Origin: Pseudorhodobacter aquimaris
GTDB lineage: Bacteria > Pseudomonadota > Alphaproteobacteria > Rhodobacterales > Rhodobacteraceae
Assembly: GCF_001202025.1 (NCBI RefSeq)
Contig: NZ_LGHS01000067.1
Span: 1 to 64,000, forward strand
Direction: 5' to 3'
DNA length: 64,000 nt
In this document: piece by piece, positions 27,347-36,941 of the stretch
Position numbering within the stretch: the first letter of the stretch is position 1
Layout: every line of letters starts with the position of its first letter
Position numbers and translations under genes: made by a program
Notes under the pieces: generated by a model
What the model saw: only the letters and a program-made list of their open reading frames with translations
The model's database searches: none
What the model was told of the DNA's origin: nothing

Positions 27347-27421
27347 TGGCAGTCCGTAGGGGAATCGAACCCCTCTTCCCAGGTTGAAAACCTGGTGTCC
27401 TAACCGATAGACGAACGGACC
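27347..27421 (-). tRNA. tRNA-Glu (anticodon TTC)
   Basis: On the minus strand the acceptor GGTCCGT pairs with ACGGACT (G-T at the first pair), followed by discriminator G and an encoded CCA. The anticodon arm is CCAGG-TTTTCAA-CCTGG, anticodon TTC, and the T arm is GGGG-TTCGATT-CCCC. The 75-nt gene reads GAA/GAG codons. Confidence 0.95.
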
Positions 27422-27497
27422 GCGCTTTCTGTGAGGCAGTATTTAGATGGGGTTGCCGTGACTCGCAAGGGGTAAAAACCACCTTTTTGGAAATATT

Positions 27498-29243
27498 TTA
27501 GGCTCGTGCTGCATCTTCCAATCTTAGCTGCACTTTGCTGCGACCGCCGAAGGTATTTATTTCCAGCCGCCCTGCCAAATGGAACCGCGCCGCGCCTGAA
27601 TTTTCAAGCATTGGCCCGATCGGACCGTCAAATGCACCAAAGGCGATACCGTCGATTCGTGCGCCTATGCCATCGCCAAAACTGATGCGCAGATGGCTCT
27701 CTCCGACACGGCGGGCGGTAACGCTTTGTTCGGCAAAAGCAAAGCGCGGGGCGGGGGCGCCTGCGCCAAAGGGACCTGCGGCCTCGATCTGCTCGATAAA
27801 GGCGGGGGTGGCGGCGGATGGCATCAACAAGCCGTCAAGGCGAAGATCTGCGGGGCCAGCCAGGCCCGCGCCCTGTTTCGCCAGCAATTCTGCCAGCCGT
27901 TCCATCGCGGCGGGGATTGCGCCTTCCTCAACCGTTAGGCCCGCGGCCATCTTATGCCCGCCGCCACGCAGCAAAAGCCCCTCACTGGTGACGCGCTGGA
28001 TCGCGGCGCCAAGATCGACACCCGCGATGGAGCGGCCCGACCCTTTGCCGATCCCGTCCTCTATGCCGATCACCACGGCAGGGCGGTTTGTCGCCTCTTT
28101 GAGGCGCGCGGCCACGATCCCCACCACGCCCGGATGCCATCCAGTGCCCGCTGCCCAGACCAAAGGGCCGTCCAGCCCGCGCTCCTCGGCCTGTGCCAAG
28201 GCGGCGGCACGGACGGCGGCCTCGATATCGCGCCGTTCGGTATTGAGCATATCGAGACGTTCCGCTATAGCGGCGGCCTCGGCAGGGTTATCGGTGGCCA
28301 GAAGCCGCGCGCCAAGATCGGCCGCCCCGATGCGCCCGCCGGCATTTACCCGCGGACCAAGCAGGAACCCCAAGGCATAGGTGTTGGGGGCCTGATCCAT
28401 CCTTGCGACATCGGCCAATGCCCGCAGGCCCACACGTTCGCGCCGCGCCATCACCTTGAGCCCCTGACGCACCAGCGCACGGTTCACCCCGATCAGCGGG
28501 GCAACATCGGCCACCGTTGCCAGCGCCACAAGGTCCAGCATCGCCATTAGATCCGGCCCCTTCACACCCTCACCGCGCAGCTGGCGGTTGGCCTCTACCA
28601 GCATCAAGAACACGACCGAGGCGGCACAGAGATGCGCAAGGTCGCCGGTCTCATCCTGCCGGTTCGGGTTGACGACGGCCAGTGCGGGGGGCAGTTCCTC
28701 GGTCCCTAGATGGTGGTCAAGCACGATCACATCCGCCCCTTTGGCGGCGGCAATCGGTTCATGGCTCAGGGTGCCGCAATCGACGCATATGATCAGGTCA
28801 TGGGCCTTGGCCAACATCTCCATCGCGGGGACATTGGGGCCGTAACCCTCATCAATCCGGTCGGGAATATAAAGCGTGGCCGAATGCCCCATGGCCCGCA
28901 GCCAGACCAGCAACAGCGCCGCAGAAGAGCCGCCATCCACGTCATAATCGGCAAATACCGCGATACGCTGCCGGGCCTTGAGTGCGGCCAGAAAGCGGGT
29001 CGCCGCCACCCCCATATCCTTGAGCGTCAAGGGATCGGGCAGCAGGTCGCGCAGGGCAGGGGCCATATAGCTCGGGACATCTTCGGGCGATACGCCGCGC
29101 CGCACCAGGGTGACGCAAAGCGCTTGGGGAAGGCGCGTGACCTGCGTCATTGCCTCGGCCAAGCGATTGGTTTCCGGCTCGGGGCCAATCCAGCGCCGCC
29201 CGGTTGCCGATGAGTCCACCCCCAAAAATGCGCGTTCTGTCAT
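27498..29243 (-). CDS. recJ: Single-strand DNA exonuclease RecJ
   Basis: From ATG 29243 (MTERAFLGVDSSATGRRWIG) the protein is 581 residues. It has the DHH phosphoesterase motifs VFADYDVDGGSSAALL, ICVDCGT and VIVLDHHLG, the DHHA1 motif RGGGHKMAAGLTV, and a C-terminal OB-like domain. It degrades single-stranded DNA 5' to 3' in RecF-type repair and mismatch repair. Order hom-glpX-recJ is typical of Rhodobacterales. Confidence 0.94.
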   Translation of the reverse strand: MTERAFLGVDSSATGRRWIGPEPETNRLAEAMTQVTRLPQALCVTLVRRGVSPEDVPSYMAPALRDLLPDPLTLKDMGVAATRFLAALKARQRIAVFADYDVDGGSSAALLLVWLRAMGHSATLYIPDRIDEGYGPNVPAMEMLAKAHDLIICVDCGTLSHEPIAAAKGADVIVLDHHLGTEELPPALAVVNPNRQDETGDLAHLCAASVVFLMLVEANRQLRGEGVKGPDLMAMLDLVALATVADVAPLIGVNRALVRQGLKVMARRERVGLRALADVARMDQAPNTYALGFLLGPRVNAGGRIGAADLGARLLATDNPAEAAAIAERLDMLNTERRDIEAAVRAAALAQAEERGLDGPLVWAAGTGWHPGVVGIVAARLKEATNRPAVVIGIEDGIGKGSGRSIAGVDLGAAIQRVTSEGLLLRGGGHKMAAGLTVEEGAIPAAMERLAELLAKQGAGLAGPADLRLDGLLMPSAATPAFIEQIEAAGPFGAGAPAPRFAFAEQSVTARRVGESHLRISFGDGIGARIDGIAFGAFDGPIGPMLENSGAARFHLAGRLEINTFGGRSKVQLRLEDAARA

Positions 29244-29279
29244 GTCATGCCCCAATTCTATTTCCGGCCTGAATACTTA

Positions 29280-29310
29280 AAAACCCGCCCTTGTTGAAGG
29301 GGCGGGTTTT
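29280..29310 (-). terminator. Terminator of glpX
   Basis: AAAACCCGCCC and GGGCGGGTTTT form a perfect 11-bp stem with a 9-base loop, 34 bases past the glpX stop and upstream of recJ. Confidence 0.85.
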
Positions 29311-29344
29311 CAGGTCTGTGTTTATGTCGCGCCCGAAGCGGTGA

Positions 29345-30310
29345 TCACTTGACGGGGCTACGATATGTCATGCGCCGTACCGATCCGGTTTTGGAGCGCA
29401 TGAGTAGCGTTTCGGTGGTGAACCAGCCCGGCTCGCTTTTGATGCCCGCAAGGATGGACCCAGACGTCACGCCTGTCGCGGCAAAGATCACATCGGCGGT
29501 GACCATTTCATCCCGGGTATAGATGCGGTCCAGATCGTTGATCCCAGCCTTGGCGGCGCGGCCCCGCTCGTCATCATTGCGAAACAACAGCTTGCCGTAC
29601 ATCTGCCCGCCCATACATTTCAAGGCCGAGGCCGCCAAGACACCCTCTGGTGCGCCGCCTGAACCCATATACATATCGATGCCGGTGATCTCGGCCTCGG
29701 CGCAATGGATGACGCCTGCGACATCGCCATCCGTGATCAGGCGGATCGCGGCGCCGGTGCTGCGCAGCTCGGCAATCATTTCGTCATGACGTGGGCGTTC
29801 CAGCACGCAAACGGTGATTTCCTCTGGCTTGCAGCCTTTGGCCTTGGCCAGCGCGCTGACACGTTCGGCCGGGCTCATCTCAAGGGTGACGGTGTCGGGG
29901 GCATAGCCGGGGCCGATCGCCAGTTTCTCCATATAGACATCAGGCGCGTGCAAGAGCGTGCCACGCGGCGCCATCGCAATAACCGTCAGCGCATTGGGCA
30001 TGTCCTTGGCGGTCAGCGTGGTGCCTTCCAGCGGGTCCAGTGCGATATCCACCGCAGGCCCCTGACCTGTGCCGACCTCTTCGCCGATGAACAGCATCGG
30101 GGCCTCGTCACGTTCGCCTTCGCCGATCACCACCACACCCTTGATGTCGAGCAGGTTCAACTGGTCGCGCATCGCATTGACGGCGGCCTGATCTGCGGCT
30201 TTCTCATCTCCGCGACCGACCAGCTTGGCCGATGCCAGCGCTGCGGCTTCTGACACGCGCGCCAAACCGAGTGAGAGCAAACGATCCTGAAATTCCTGTG
30301 CATCAGCCAT
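29345..30310 (-). CDS. glpX: Fructose-1,6-bisphosphatase class II
   Basis: This 321-residue protein has the GlpX metal and substrate motifs VVIGEGERDEAPML, DIALDPLEGTTLTA, YMGSGGAPEGV and the ending PGWFTTETLLMRSKTGSVRR. It dephosphorylates fructose-1,6-bisphosphate in gluconeogenesis. It is 121 bases downstream of hom on the same strand and ends at a strong terminator. Confidence 0.95.
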   Translation of the reverse strand: MADAQEFQDRLLSLGLARVSEAAALASAKLVGRGDEKAADQAAVNAMRDQLNLLDIKGVVVIGEGERDEAPMLFIGEEVGTGQGPAVDIALDPLEGTTLTAKDMPNALTVIAMAPRGTLLHAPDVYMEKLAIGPGYAPDTVTLEMSPAERVSALAKAKGCKPEEITVCVLERPRHDEMIAELRSTGAAIRLITDGDVAGVIHCAEAEITGIDMYMGSGGAPEGVLAASALKCMGGQMYGKLLFRNDDERGRAAKAGINDLDRIYTRDEMVTADVIFAATGVTSGSILAGIKSEPGWFTTETLLMRSKTGSVRRMTYRSPVK

Positions 30311-30431
30311 AAGGCTCTCCTGTGATATGATGTGTTGGGTGTGGACTAAACGGCTGCTGTCCCCATCGCAAGTGCGAGAGCGCTAACAGATTGCCCGAAA
30401 AAGCAAACGCACCCGCAGTGCGTGCGCGGGA

Positions 30432-31718
30432 TCAGACCTCCTCAATCCGCAAGGCAACGGGTTCAGCAACCAGTACGCCCGCCGTGGCAAAACGGGCCAA
30501 TGCGTCGTCGATATCGGCGCGGGTGGCTTTGTGGGTCACGATCAGCACTGGGGCTTGCCCGTCCGAATGGCCGTATTGCCGCATCCGGTCAATAGAGATC
30601 CCGGCCTCGCCCAAGGCGGTTGCGATCTTGGCCAATGCACCGGGTTTATCCAGTAAGGTCATGCGCAAATACCACGCACAAGCGGCCGAGACCGCCGCCG
30701 CAACAGGCACCGTCAGCGCGGTCGCAGGCAGCCCAAAGGTCGGAATCCGCAGCCCGCGGGCGATATCGACAACATCGCCCATAACAGCGCTTGCAGTTGG
30801 CCCCATTCCGGCCCCGGCCCCGCGCAATACGATCTGGCCCACGGAATCGCCCTCTAGCACAACCATATTCGTGCCACCCGAAAGCTGTCCCAGCGGGCTG
30901 CCCACCGGCACGAGGCAGGGTGTCATCCGTTGTTCCAGCCCGCGGCCGGTCATCCGTGCCACGCCCAGAAGTTTGATCCGGTAATCCATATCGGCGGCAT
31001 GGCGGATATCATCGATGGAAATCGCGCCGATCCCCTCCAGCTCTACGGCGTCAAAGGAAACCTGCGTGCCAAAGGCGATTGAGGCCAGCAGCGCCAGTTT
31101 GTGCCCTGCGTCGATCCCGCCGACATCCAGATTAGGGTCAGCCTCCAGATAGCCAAGCTGGCGGGCCTCCTCGAATACCTGCGCATAGGGCAGGCCCGCA
31201 TCTTCCATACGGGTCAGGATATAATTGCAGGTGCCGTTCATCACACCCATCACGCGGCGCATCTCATTGCCGGCCAGCCCTTCGGTCAGGGCCTTGATCA
31301 CCGGAATACCGCCCGCAACAGCGGCTTCAAAGCGGATTATGCATCCCGCTGCCTCGGCAGCAAGGGCAAGCGCATGGCCGTGATGGGCCAGCAAGGCCTT
31401 GTTGGCCGTGACCACATCCTTACCGGCGGTCAGCGCGGCCTCGGTTGCTTCGCGCGCAGGGCCCTCATGGCCGCCCATTACCTCGATGAAAAGATCGACA
31501 TCATCGCGGCGCGCCAATGCCACCGGATCGGTTTCCCAGGCATACCCCGACAGATCCGCATCGCGGTTCTTGCTGCGATCACGGGCACAAACGGCGGTGA
31601 TGACCACTTCACGCCCTGAACGGGCGGCAAGCATTGCTGCGTGTTTCTGTACGATCTGAACGATGCCAATGCCCACCGTTCCAAGACCGGCCAGACCAAT
31701 ACGCAAAGGGGCAGCCAT
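30432..31718 (-). CDS. hom: Homoserine dehydrogenase
   Basis: From ATG 31718 (MAAPLRIGLAGLGTVGIGIV) the protein is 428 residues: an N-terminal NAD(P) Rossmann domain, the catalytic domain (GVMNGTCNYILTRMEDAGLP, EADPNLDVGGIDAGHKLALL) and a C-terminal ACT domain from about residue 345 (YLRMTLLDKPGALAKIATAL) for feedback control by threonine. It reduces aspartate semialdehyde to homoserine for threonine and methionine. Confidence 0.95.
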   Translation of the reverse strand: MAAPLRIGLAGLGTVGIGIVQIVQKHAAMLAARSGREVVITAVCARDRSKNRDADLSGYAWETDPVALARRDDVDLFIEVMGGHEGPAREATEAALTAGKDVVTANKALLAHHGHALALAAEAAGCIIRFEAAVAGGIPVIKALTEGLAGNEMRRVMGVMNGTCNYILTRMEDAGLPYAQVFEEARQLGYLEADPNLDVGGIDAGHKLALLASIAFGTQVSFDAVELEGIGAISIDDIRHAADMDYRIKLLGVARMTGRGLEQRMTPCLVPVGSPLGQLSGGTNMVVLEGDSVGQIVLRGAGAGMGPTASAVMGDVVDIARGLRIPTFGLPATALTVPVAAAVSAACAWYLRMTLLDKPGALAKIATALGEAGISIDRMRQYGHSDGQAPVLIVTHKATRADIDDALARFATAGVLVAEPVALRIEEV

Positions 31719-31805
31719 AAAATTCTCCATTTTTCTGGGGGCATGCTGTTGGGCAACTGTTAGCCTGTCATGCCCGTGCTTGCAACGCGGCAGGATACGC
31801 TTTTG

Positions 31806-32117
31806 TCAGTTGAGCTGTGCCGGATGGGCGGCGACCGCGTCGGCCAAGCGCGCCCGTGTCGCAGGGCTGTGGACCGGTCCGCGCATCGCTGTTGCCCTTG
31901 CGCGAAGGCCTGCCGCCCGCGCCGCCACGGTATCGCGCGCAGATGCGGTCGCGCGTCCCGGTTCAGCCTGGGCAATGAGCCCCTCGATCGGGACAAGTTG
32001 CGGTTCGGTACCGCCGCGCACGGTCTGTGTCTGGATGGCGTCAATCTCATCAAAACCGCCGCAGCCGCCCAAGGCCGCAATAAAACACAGCACAAAGGGC
32101 AAGAGGGCAGGGCGCAT
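31806..32117 (-). CDS. Small predicted lipoprotein
   Basis: From ATG 32117 the protein is 103 residues: MRPALLPFVLCFIAALGGCG with lipobox ALGGC and the lipidated Cys at about residue 19. The mature part is Ala/Arg-rich (SARDTVAARAAGLRARATAM) and helical. I recognise no domain. It stands between hom and a divergent TetR gene. Confidence 0.6.
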   Translation of the reverse strand: MRPALLPFVLCFIAALGGCGGFDEIDAIQTQTVRGGTEPQLVPIEGLIAQAEPGRATASARDTVAARAAGLRARATAMRGPVHSPATRARLADAVAAHPAQLN

Positions 32118-32200
32118 CAAAGAGGCTTTCGCAAAGGAGGTTCCCTACCTTTAACGCCCGCCCCGCTTATGGGCAAGGATGCAGGACAGCCATCTTGAAT

Positions 32201-32214
32201 TGAACGGGCATTCA
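32201..32214. promoter_or_regulatory. TetR-type operator upstream of the TetR gene
   Basis: TGAACG-GG-CATTCA is a near-perfect 14-bp palindrome (one mismatch), centred about 21 bases before the TetR start at 32229. The TGAAC/GTTCA form is common for TetR-family operators and suggests autorepression. Confidence 0.5.
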
Positions 32215-32228
32215 GATAAGTTGGGCGC

Positions 32229-32825
32229 ATGGCACGTAAAATTGGATCCTCATCTGAAATTACCGGCCCGCGTATCCGTGACGCGGCCTTGCGGCTTTTT
32301 GCGCGGCACGGGTTTGCGTCTGTTTCCATGCGTCAGATCGCGGCAGAGGTGGGGGTGCAGGCCGGTGCGCTTTATCTTTATACCGCCGACAAGCAGGCGT
32401 TGCTGTTTGATCTGATGCAAGATCACATGACGGACCTGCTCTGCGCGCTCCAAGCGCTTCCGCAATGCAGTGACCCGGCGGCACAGCTTGACCAATTCGC
32501 GCGGTTTCATATTGGCTATCACCTTGACCGCCCGGATGCGGTTTTCATCGCCTATATGGAATTGCGCAGCCTGAGCGCTGACAACTTCGCTGCCATCGAA
32601 TCGCTGCGCCGCCGCTATGAGGACCATTTGCAGGGCATCCTGATCGAAGGCGCGGCCAAAGGGCGCTTTATCTTTGGCGATGCCAAAATGACGACACTTG
32701 CGTTGATTGCGATGTTGACCGGCGTGACAAATTGGTACCGTGAGGGCGGACGGCTGAGCCGCGCCGATGTGCAAACCCTTTACGCCGATATGGCCCTGCG
32801 CGCCGTCAGCGTAGCAATTGAATAA
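32229..32825 (+). CDS. TetR family transcriptional regulator
   Basis: This 198-residue protein has an N-terminal helix-turn-helix (RIRDAALRLFARHGFASVSM followed by RQIAAEVGVQAGALYLYTAD) and a C-terminal helical ligand domain with an ATXK-like region (AKMTTLALIAMLTGVTNWYR). The target genes are not evident: the neighbours are a lipoprotein and an ArsC-like protein. A palindrome at 32201-32214 may be its own operator. Confidence 0.85.
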   Translation: MARKIGSSSEITGPRIRDAALRLFARHGFASVSMRQIAAEVGVQAGALYLYTADKQALLFDLMQDHMTDLLCALQALPQCSDPAAQLDQFARFHIGYHLDRPDAVFIAYMELRSLSADNFAAIESLRRRYEDHLQGILIEGAAKGRFIFGDAKMTTLALIAMLTGVTNWYREGGRLSRADVQTLYADMALRAVSVAIE

Positions 32826-32961
32826 TTATCAAAGGGCTGTCCCTAAGGGTAATTCCGCCTATATTGGCGCGCAAGCGGGTATTTTGCGGCTGTCACTGCA
32901 AACCCTTTTGGCTTCAACGGACTGCGTGCGCCGGTGCACGCTTAGAATAAGGAAACTCGTG

Positions 32962-33285
32962 ATGATCCTTTATGGCATCTCTACCTGCGATACCTGCAAG
33001 AAGGCCCTGAAGGCGCTGACCGCCGCAGGCCATGCCCCTGAGTTTCGCGATGTGCGTGCCAACCCGCTCAGCGAGGCTGAAATCCATGAATTCATTTCAG
33101 AATTTGGCGGTGCTATCATCAATCAGAAATCCACCACATGGCGCGGGGCTACGGATTGGCTCAAGGCTTGTGAACCTGACGAGCAATTGAAACAGCAACC
33201 TACCTTGATGAAACGCCCCGTCATTCGCGGTGATCACGGGCTGACATTGGGTTGGGATGCGGACGTTCAGGCAAAATACCTCTGA
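32962..33285 (+). CDS. ArsC/Spx family protein
   Basis: This 107-residue protein starts at ATG 32962 after GGAAA. MILYGISTCDTCKKALKALT has a CxxC pair at Cys9 and Cys12, and PTLMKRPVI is the ArsC/YffB motif. In YffB-like members the role is a glutathione-dependent thiol reductase; no other arsenic gene is near, so true arsenate reductase is less likely. Confidence 0.85.
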   Translation: MILYGISTCDTCKKALKALTAAGHAPEFRDVRANPLSEAEIHEFISEFGGAIINQKSTTWRGATDWLKACEPDEQLKQQPTLMKRPVIRGDHGLTLGWDADVQAKYL

Positions 33286-33294
33286 ATGCCAAAA

Positions 33295-33315
33295 CGGCCC
33301 GCAAACAGCGGGCCG
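33295..33315. terminator. Terminator between the ArsC-like gene and csp
   Basis: CGGCCCGC, loop AAACA, GCGGGCCG: perfect 8-bp stem between convergent genes. Confidence 0.7.
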
Positions 33316-33335
33316 CCACATCCCCCCTTAAATCC

Positions 33336-33542
33336 TCAGAGCAAGCGCAGGTCTCCCGCTGATTCCTTGCCGTCCCGACCTGATTGCAGCTCATAACCAA
33401 TTTTCTGGTTATCGCTCAGCCCGGTCAGCCCCGCGCGCTCTACCGCTGAGATGTGGACAAATACATCCTTTCCACCATCATCCGGTGCAATGAACCCATA
33501 GCCTTTAGTGCCGTTAAACCATTTGACGGTGCCAGTTGGCAT
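33336..33542 (-). CDS. Cold-shock protein, CspA family
   Basis: This 68-residue single-domain protein, MPTGTVKWFNGTKGYGFIAP then DVFVHISAVERAGL, has both RNA-binding motifs (KGYGFI and VFVHIS). It binds single-stranded nucleic acids and prevents mRNA structure. Which member of the paralog set this is cannot be decided here. Confidence 0.95.
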   Translation of the reverse strand: MPTGTVKWFNGTKGYGFIAPDDGGKDVFVHISAVERAGLTGLSDNQKIGYELQSGRDGKESAGDLRLL

Positions 33543-33751
33543 GCCGCTTCTCCTTCATCAATCCATCCCGTGGCGACATGCCGCAAGATCGTGCGGGCGC
33601 CAGCCTAAGGCGATAATTTCGCGCCCAGAGCCGACCCGCACATTTAAAATCATGCCGAAACAGAAACAGAAATCAAGATACTTGTTGGCGTTGCGCAAAT
33701 TCCGGCAGTGGGTTTTGTCACAACCATGCATCGGAAAGAAGGGGGGCAGGC

Positions 33752-34024
33752 TTATTCCTTGGGCAGATCGCGGCCCAAGGGTTCCAGACTGCCCATGCGC
33801 CCCTCGGGCAGTTCCATCGCTGTGCAGGCGCCGACGCGAACCATTTTCCAGGCGTTGCCCTGAAAGTTTACGGTTGATTTGCCGCCACCATCAACCCCGT
33901 CGGCCTGACCCGCGAGTGCAACGCCATAGCATTTTTCCATACTATCTTGCGCCGCCACTGGGCCGACTTGGCCAAGCAGCATGCCAAGCAATGCGACCCT
34001 GAGTAGTTTGGAGTGCGCTATCAC
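33752..34024 (-). CDS. DUF2282 / bufferin-like small protein, two-cysteine variant
   Basis: This 90-residue protein starts at GTG 34024, which overlaps the thrS stop (GTGA), so it is probably translated by coupling. It has a signal peptide ([20 protein letters not shown]) and then the DUF2282 pattern [11 protein letters not shown], then [20 protein letters not shown] and [10 protein letters not shown]. Most family members have four Cys and are paired with a DUF692 (MNIO) enzyme and DUF2063 protein that modify the Cys. Here the two central Cys are missing and no partner is adjacent. Copper handling is family knowledge only. Confidence 0.65.
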   Translation of the reverse strand: MIAHSKLLRVALLGMLLGQVGPVAAQDSMEKCYGVALAGQADGVDGGGKSTVNFQGNAWKMVRVGACTAMELPEGRMGSLEPLGRDLPKE

Positions 34025-35994
34025 AAGGAATCCTCCGGCTTTTTGGGTAACTGCATATCGGGCGGGGTTGCCTCATCGCGCAAAAGCCGCACGATTGCAT
34101 CCATTGTGCTGGTCTCGGTCTTATTCTCGCCCAAACGGCGCACCGAGACGGTTTTTTCCTCTACCTCGCGCATGCCGACGGCCAGAATCACCGGCACTTT
34201 ACCGACGGAATGTTCGCGGATCTTGTAGTTGATCTTTTCATTGCGCAAATCGACCTCTGCCCGCACACCTGCGGCGGTCAGGGCCGCGGCCACCTCCAGC
34301 GCGTAATCATCGGCGTCCGAGACGATCGCCGCGACAACCACCTGACGAGGTGCCAGCCAGAACGGCAGTTTGCCTGCGTGGCTTTCGATCAAAATCCCGA
34401 TGAAGCGCTCGAATGAACCGAGGCAGGCACGGTGAAGCATGATGGGACGGTGTTTGCCGCCGTCTTGCCCGATGTAATGCGCATTAAGCCGTTCGGGCAG
34501 GTTCGGATCGACCTGCAAGGTGCCGCATTGCCAGTCGCGGCCGATCGCATCGGTCAGCACAAACTCCAGCTTGGGGCCGTAAAAGGCGCCTTCGCCCTCA
34601 AAGATCTCATAGTCGCGACCGGCGGCCTTTACCGCATTGGCCAAAGCCGCCTCGGCATAATCCCAGCTTTCCTCCGATCCGATGCGTTTTTCGGGGCGGG
34701 TCGAGAGCTTGATCCGCCATTTGTCAAAGCCCAGATCCGCATAAACCGCCGAGAGGAAATCAATAAATTTGCGCGATTCGGCCTCGATCTGGTCCTCGGT
34801 GCAGAAGATGTGCGCATCATCCTGGGTAAAGCCGCGCACCCGCATGATGCCATGCAGCGCGCCCGAAGGCTCATAACGGTTGCAGGAGCCGAATTCCGCC
34901 ATCCGCAACGGCAGATCGCGATAGGATTTAAGGCCGACATTGAAGATCTGCACATGGCAGGGGCAGTTCATCGGCTTGAGCGCATTGATGGTTTTCTCGC
35001 GGGCGTGATCCTCGTCAACCTCGACGATGAACATATGCTCTTGATAGTTTTCCCAATGCCCCGACGCTTCCCACAGTTTGCGGTTGACCACCTGCGGTGT
35101 GTTCACCTCGACGTAGCCATCGGCGTGCTGACGGCGACGCATATAGTCTTGCAGCTCGGTATAGATGGTCCAGCCGTTGGGGTGCCAGAAGATCTGGCCT
35201 GGGGCCTCTTCTTGCATATGGAACAGGTTCATCTCGCGGCCCAGCTTGCGGTGGTCGCGTTTGGCGGCCTCTTCGAGCATGGTCAGATGGGCGCGCAAAT
35301 CGTCGCGGTTCTTGAAGGCCACGCCGTAGATCCGCTGCAACATCGCGCGGTTGCTGTCGCCGCGCCAATAGGCACCGGCCAGCGACATCAGCTTGAAGCT
35401 GTCGGCCGGAAGCTGCCCTGTGTGTTGCAAATGCGGGCCGCGGCAGAGGTCCTGCCAATCGCCGTGCCAATACATGCGCAAGGGTTCGTCACCGGGGATG
35501 CTCTCGATCAGCTCCACCTTATAGGGTTCGCCCTTTTGCTCATAATGCGCGATGGCACGGGGGCGGTCCCAGACCTCGGTGCGGACCGGATCGCGCAGGT
35601 TGATGATTTTCTTCATCTTTGCTTCGATCAGCGCGAGGTCTTCGGGGGTGAAAGGTTCGGCGCGGTCAAAGTCGTAATACCAGCCATCCTTGATGACCGG
35701 GCCAATGGTGACCTTTACATCGGGCCACAGCTCTTGCACGGCGCGGGCCATCACATGCGCAAAGTCATGGCGGATCAGTTCCAGCGCAGGGGCATCATCG
35801 GCCAGCGTATTCAGGGCAATCGTCGCATCGGAATTGATCGGCCATTGCAGATCGAAATGCGCACCATTGACGGTGGCGCTGATCGATTTTTTGGCAAGGC
35901 TGGGGGCGATGGAGGCCGCGACCTCTGCTGCGGTTACACCGGCATCATATTGACGGATATTGCCATCGGGAAAGGTCAGGGAAATCTGGGCCAT
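34021..35994 (-). CDS. thrS: Threonyl-tRNA synthetase
   Basis: ATG 35994 has AGGAGG 8 bases upstream, giving 657 residues. TGS domain at the N terminus ([20 protein letters not shown]), the editing domain with [13 protein letters not shown] and the SAD-type YDFDR region, the class II catalytic core ([31 protein letters not shown]) and the anticodon domain at the end. It charges and proofreads tRNA-Thr. The small DUF2282 gene follows with a 4-base overlap. Confidence 0.96.
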   Translation of the reverse strand: MAQISLTFPDGNIRQYDAGVTAAEVAASIAPSLAKKSISATVNGAHFDLQWPINSDATIALNTLADDAPALELIRHDFAHVMARAVQELWPDVKVTIGPVIKDGWYYDFDRAEPFTPEDLALIEAKMKKIINLRDPVRTEVWDRPRAIAHYEQKGEPYKVELIESIPGDEPLRMYWHGDWQDLCRGPHLQHTGQLPADSFKLMSLAGAYWRGDSNRAMLQRIYGVAFKNRDDLRAHLTMLEEAAKRDHRKLGREMNLFHMQEEAPGQIFWHPNGWTIYTELQDYMRRRQHADGYVEVNTPQVVNRKLWEASGHWENYQEHMFIVEVDEDHAREKTINALKPMNCPCHVQIFNVGLKSYRDLPLRMAEFGSCNRYEPSGALHGIMRVRGFTQDDAHIFCTEDQIEAESRKFIDFLSAVYADLGFDKWRIKLSTRPEKRIGSEESWDYAEAALANAVKAAGRDYEIFEGEGAFYGPKLEFVLTDAIGRDWQCGTLQVDPNLPERLNAHYIGQDGGKHRPIMLHRACLGSFERFIGILIESHAGKLPFWLAPRQVVVAAIVSDADDYALEVAAALTAAGVRAEVDLRNEKINYKIREHSVGKVPVILAVGMREVEEKTVSVRRLGENKTETSTMDAIVRLLRDEATPPDMQLPKKPEDSL

Positions 35995-36138
35995 TTGGGC
36001 CACCTCCTCGGTTTGGCGCCCACGATGCGCCCGGTTGCGGGTTTACAAGCGCCCCAAATGGCGATTTGTTTTGGAAATGTCAACCGCTTGGCCCGCGCGC
36101 GGCACTGGTCTATGCTCGGAAAAAAGCTTGAGGACCGC

Positions 36139-36885
36139 ATGTCAAATCCATCCTTTCTGACCACCCCGCAAAACCGCCGCATCGCCTATCATCAAACACC
36201 GGGGAGCGGGCCGGGCGTGGTGTTTTTGGGCGGGTTCAAATCCGATATGGAGGGCACCAAGGCCCTGCATCTGGAAGAATGGGCGCGGGAGAGGGGAGCG
36301 GCCTTTTTGCGGTTTGACTATTCCGGGCATGGGTCTTCGTCAGGTGAATTTCTGGAGGGCGCGATTGGCGACTGGTTCGAGGATGCGCTGGCGGCGATCA
36401 CCACGCTGACAACCGGTCCGCAGATCTTGATCGGCTCATCCATGGGAGGGTGGATCTCATTGCTGGTGGCGCGCGCCGTGCCCGAGCGTGTGGCGGCATT
36501 GGTGGGAATCGCTGCTGCGCCTGATTTTACCGAAGATAGCATGTGGGCCGGTTTCACGCCTGCGCAGCGCGCGGAACTGGCGCGCGGGCAGGTGGTTCTG
36601 CCATCGGATTATTCGGATGAGCCTTATATCATCACCAAACGGTTGATTGAGGAGGGACGCGACCGTCTTGTCCTGCGTTCGCCGCTGGAGCTACCGTTCC
36701 CTGTGCGTCTGCTGCAAGGTACGGCGGATGTGGATGTGCCGCCCTCAGTTGCTTTGCGTCTGATGGATCACGCGACCAGCCCGGATTTGCGGCTGACCTT
36801 GGTGAAGGATGCTGATCACCGTTTTTCTACCCCTGAATGCCTCGATTTGGTGACGCAAACGCTCGAGAGCCTGTTGCACCGCTGA
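36139..36885 (+). CDS. Alpha/beta hydrolase
   Basis: The start ATG 36139 gives 248 residues; the much longer open frame upstream is the antisense of thrS. VVFLGGFKSDMEGTKALHLE and FDYSGHGSSSGEFLEGAIGD mark the oxyanion region, LIGSSMGGW holds the nucleophile Ser, and KDADHRFS the catalytic His. This pattern resembles ABHD10-type thioesterases. Substrate unknown. Confidence 0.85.
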   Translation: MSNPSFLTTPQNRRIAYHQTPGSGPGVVFLGGFKSDMEGTKALHLEEWARERGAAFLRFDYSGHGSSSGEFLEGAIGDWFEDALAAITTLTTGPQILIGSSMGGWISLLVARAVPERVAALVGIAAAPDFTEDSMWAGFTPAQRAELARGQVVLPSDYSDEPYIITKRLIEEGRDRLVLRSPLELPFPVRLLQGTADVDVPPSVALRLMDHATSPDLRLTLVKDADHRFSTPECLDLVTQTLESLLHR

Positions 36886-36894
36886 TAGAACGCA

Positions 36895-36921
36895 AAAGCC
36901 CCCGCAGATAGCAGGGGCTTT
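36895..36921. terminator. Bidirectional terminator between the hydrolase and phaZ
   Basis: AAAGCCCC and GGGGCTTT form an 8-bp stem with an 11-base loop; convergent genes on both sides. Confidence 0.75.
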
Positions 36922-36941
36922 GCTGTCGAATGGCGTCGAAT

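Noticed and set aside
34432-36138. Long open frame (over 560 codons) upstream of and in frame with the alpha/beta hydrolase
   Set aside because: It is antisense to thrS; the translation is His/Gln/Gly-rich without domains, and the hydrolase has its own start at 36139.
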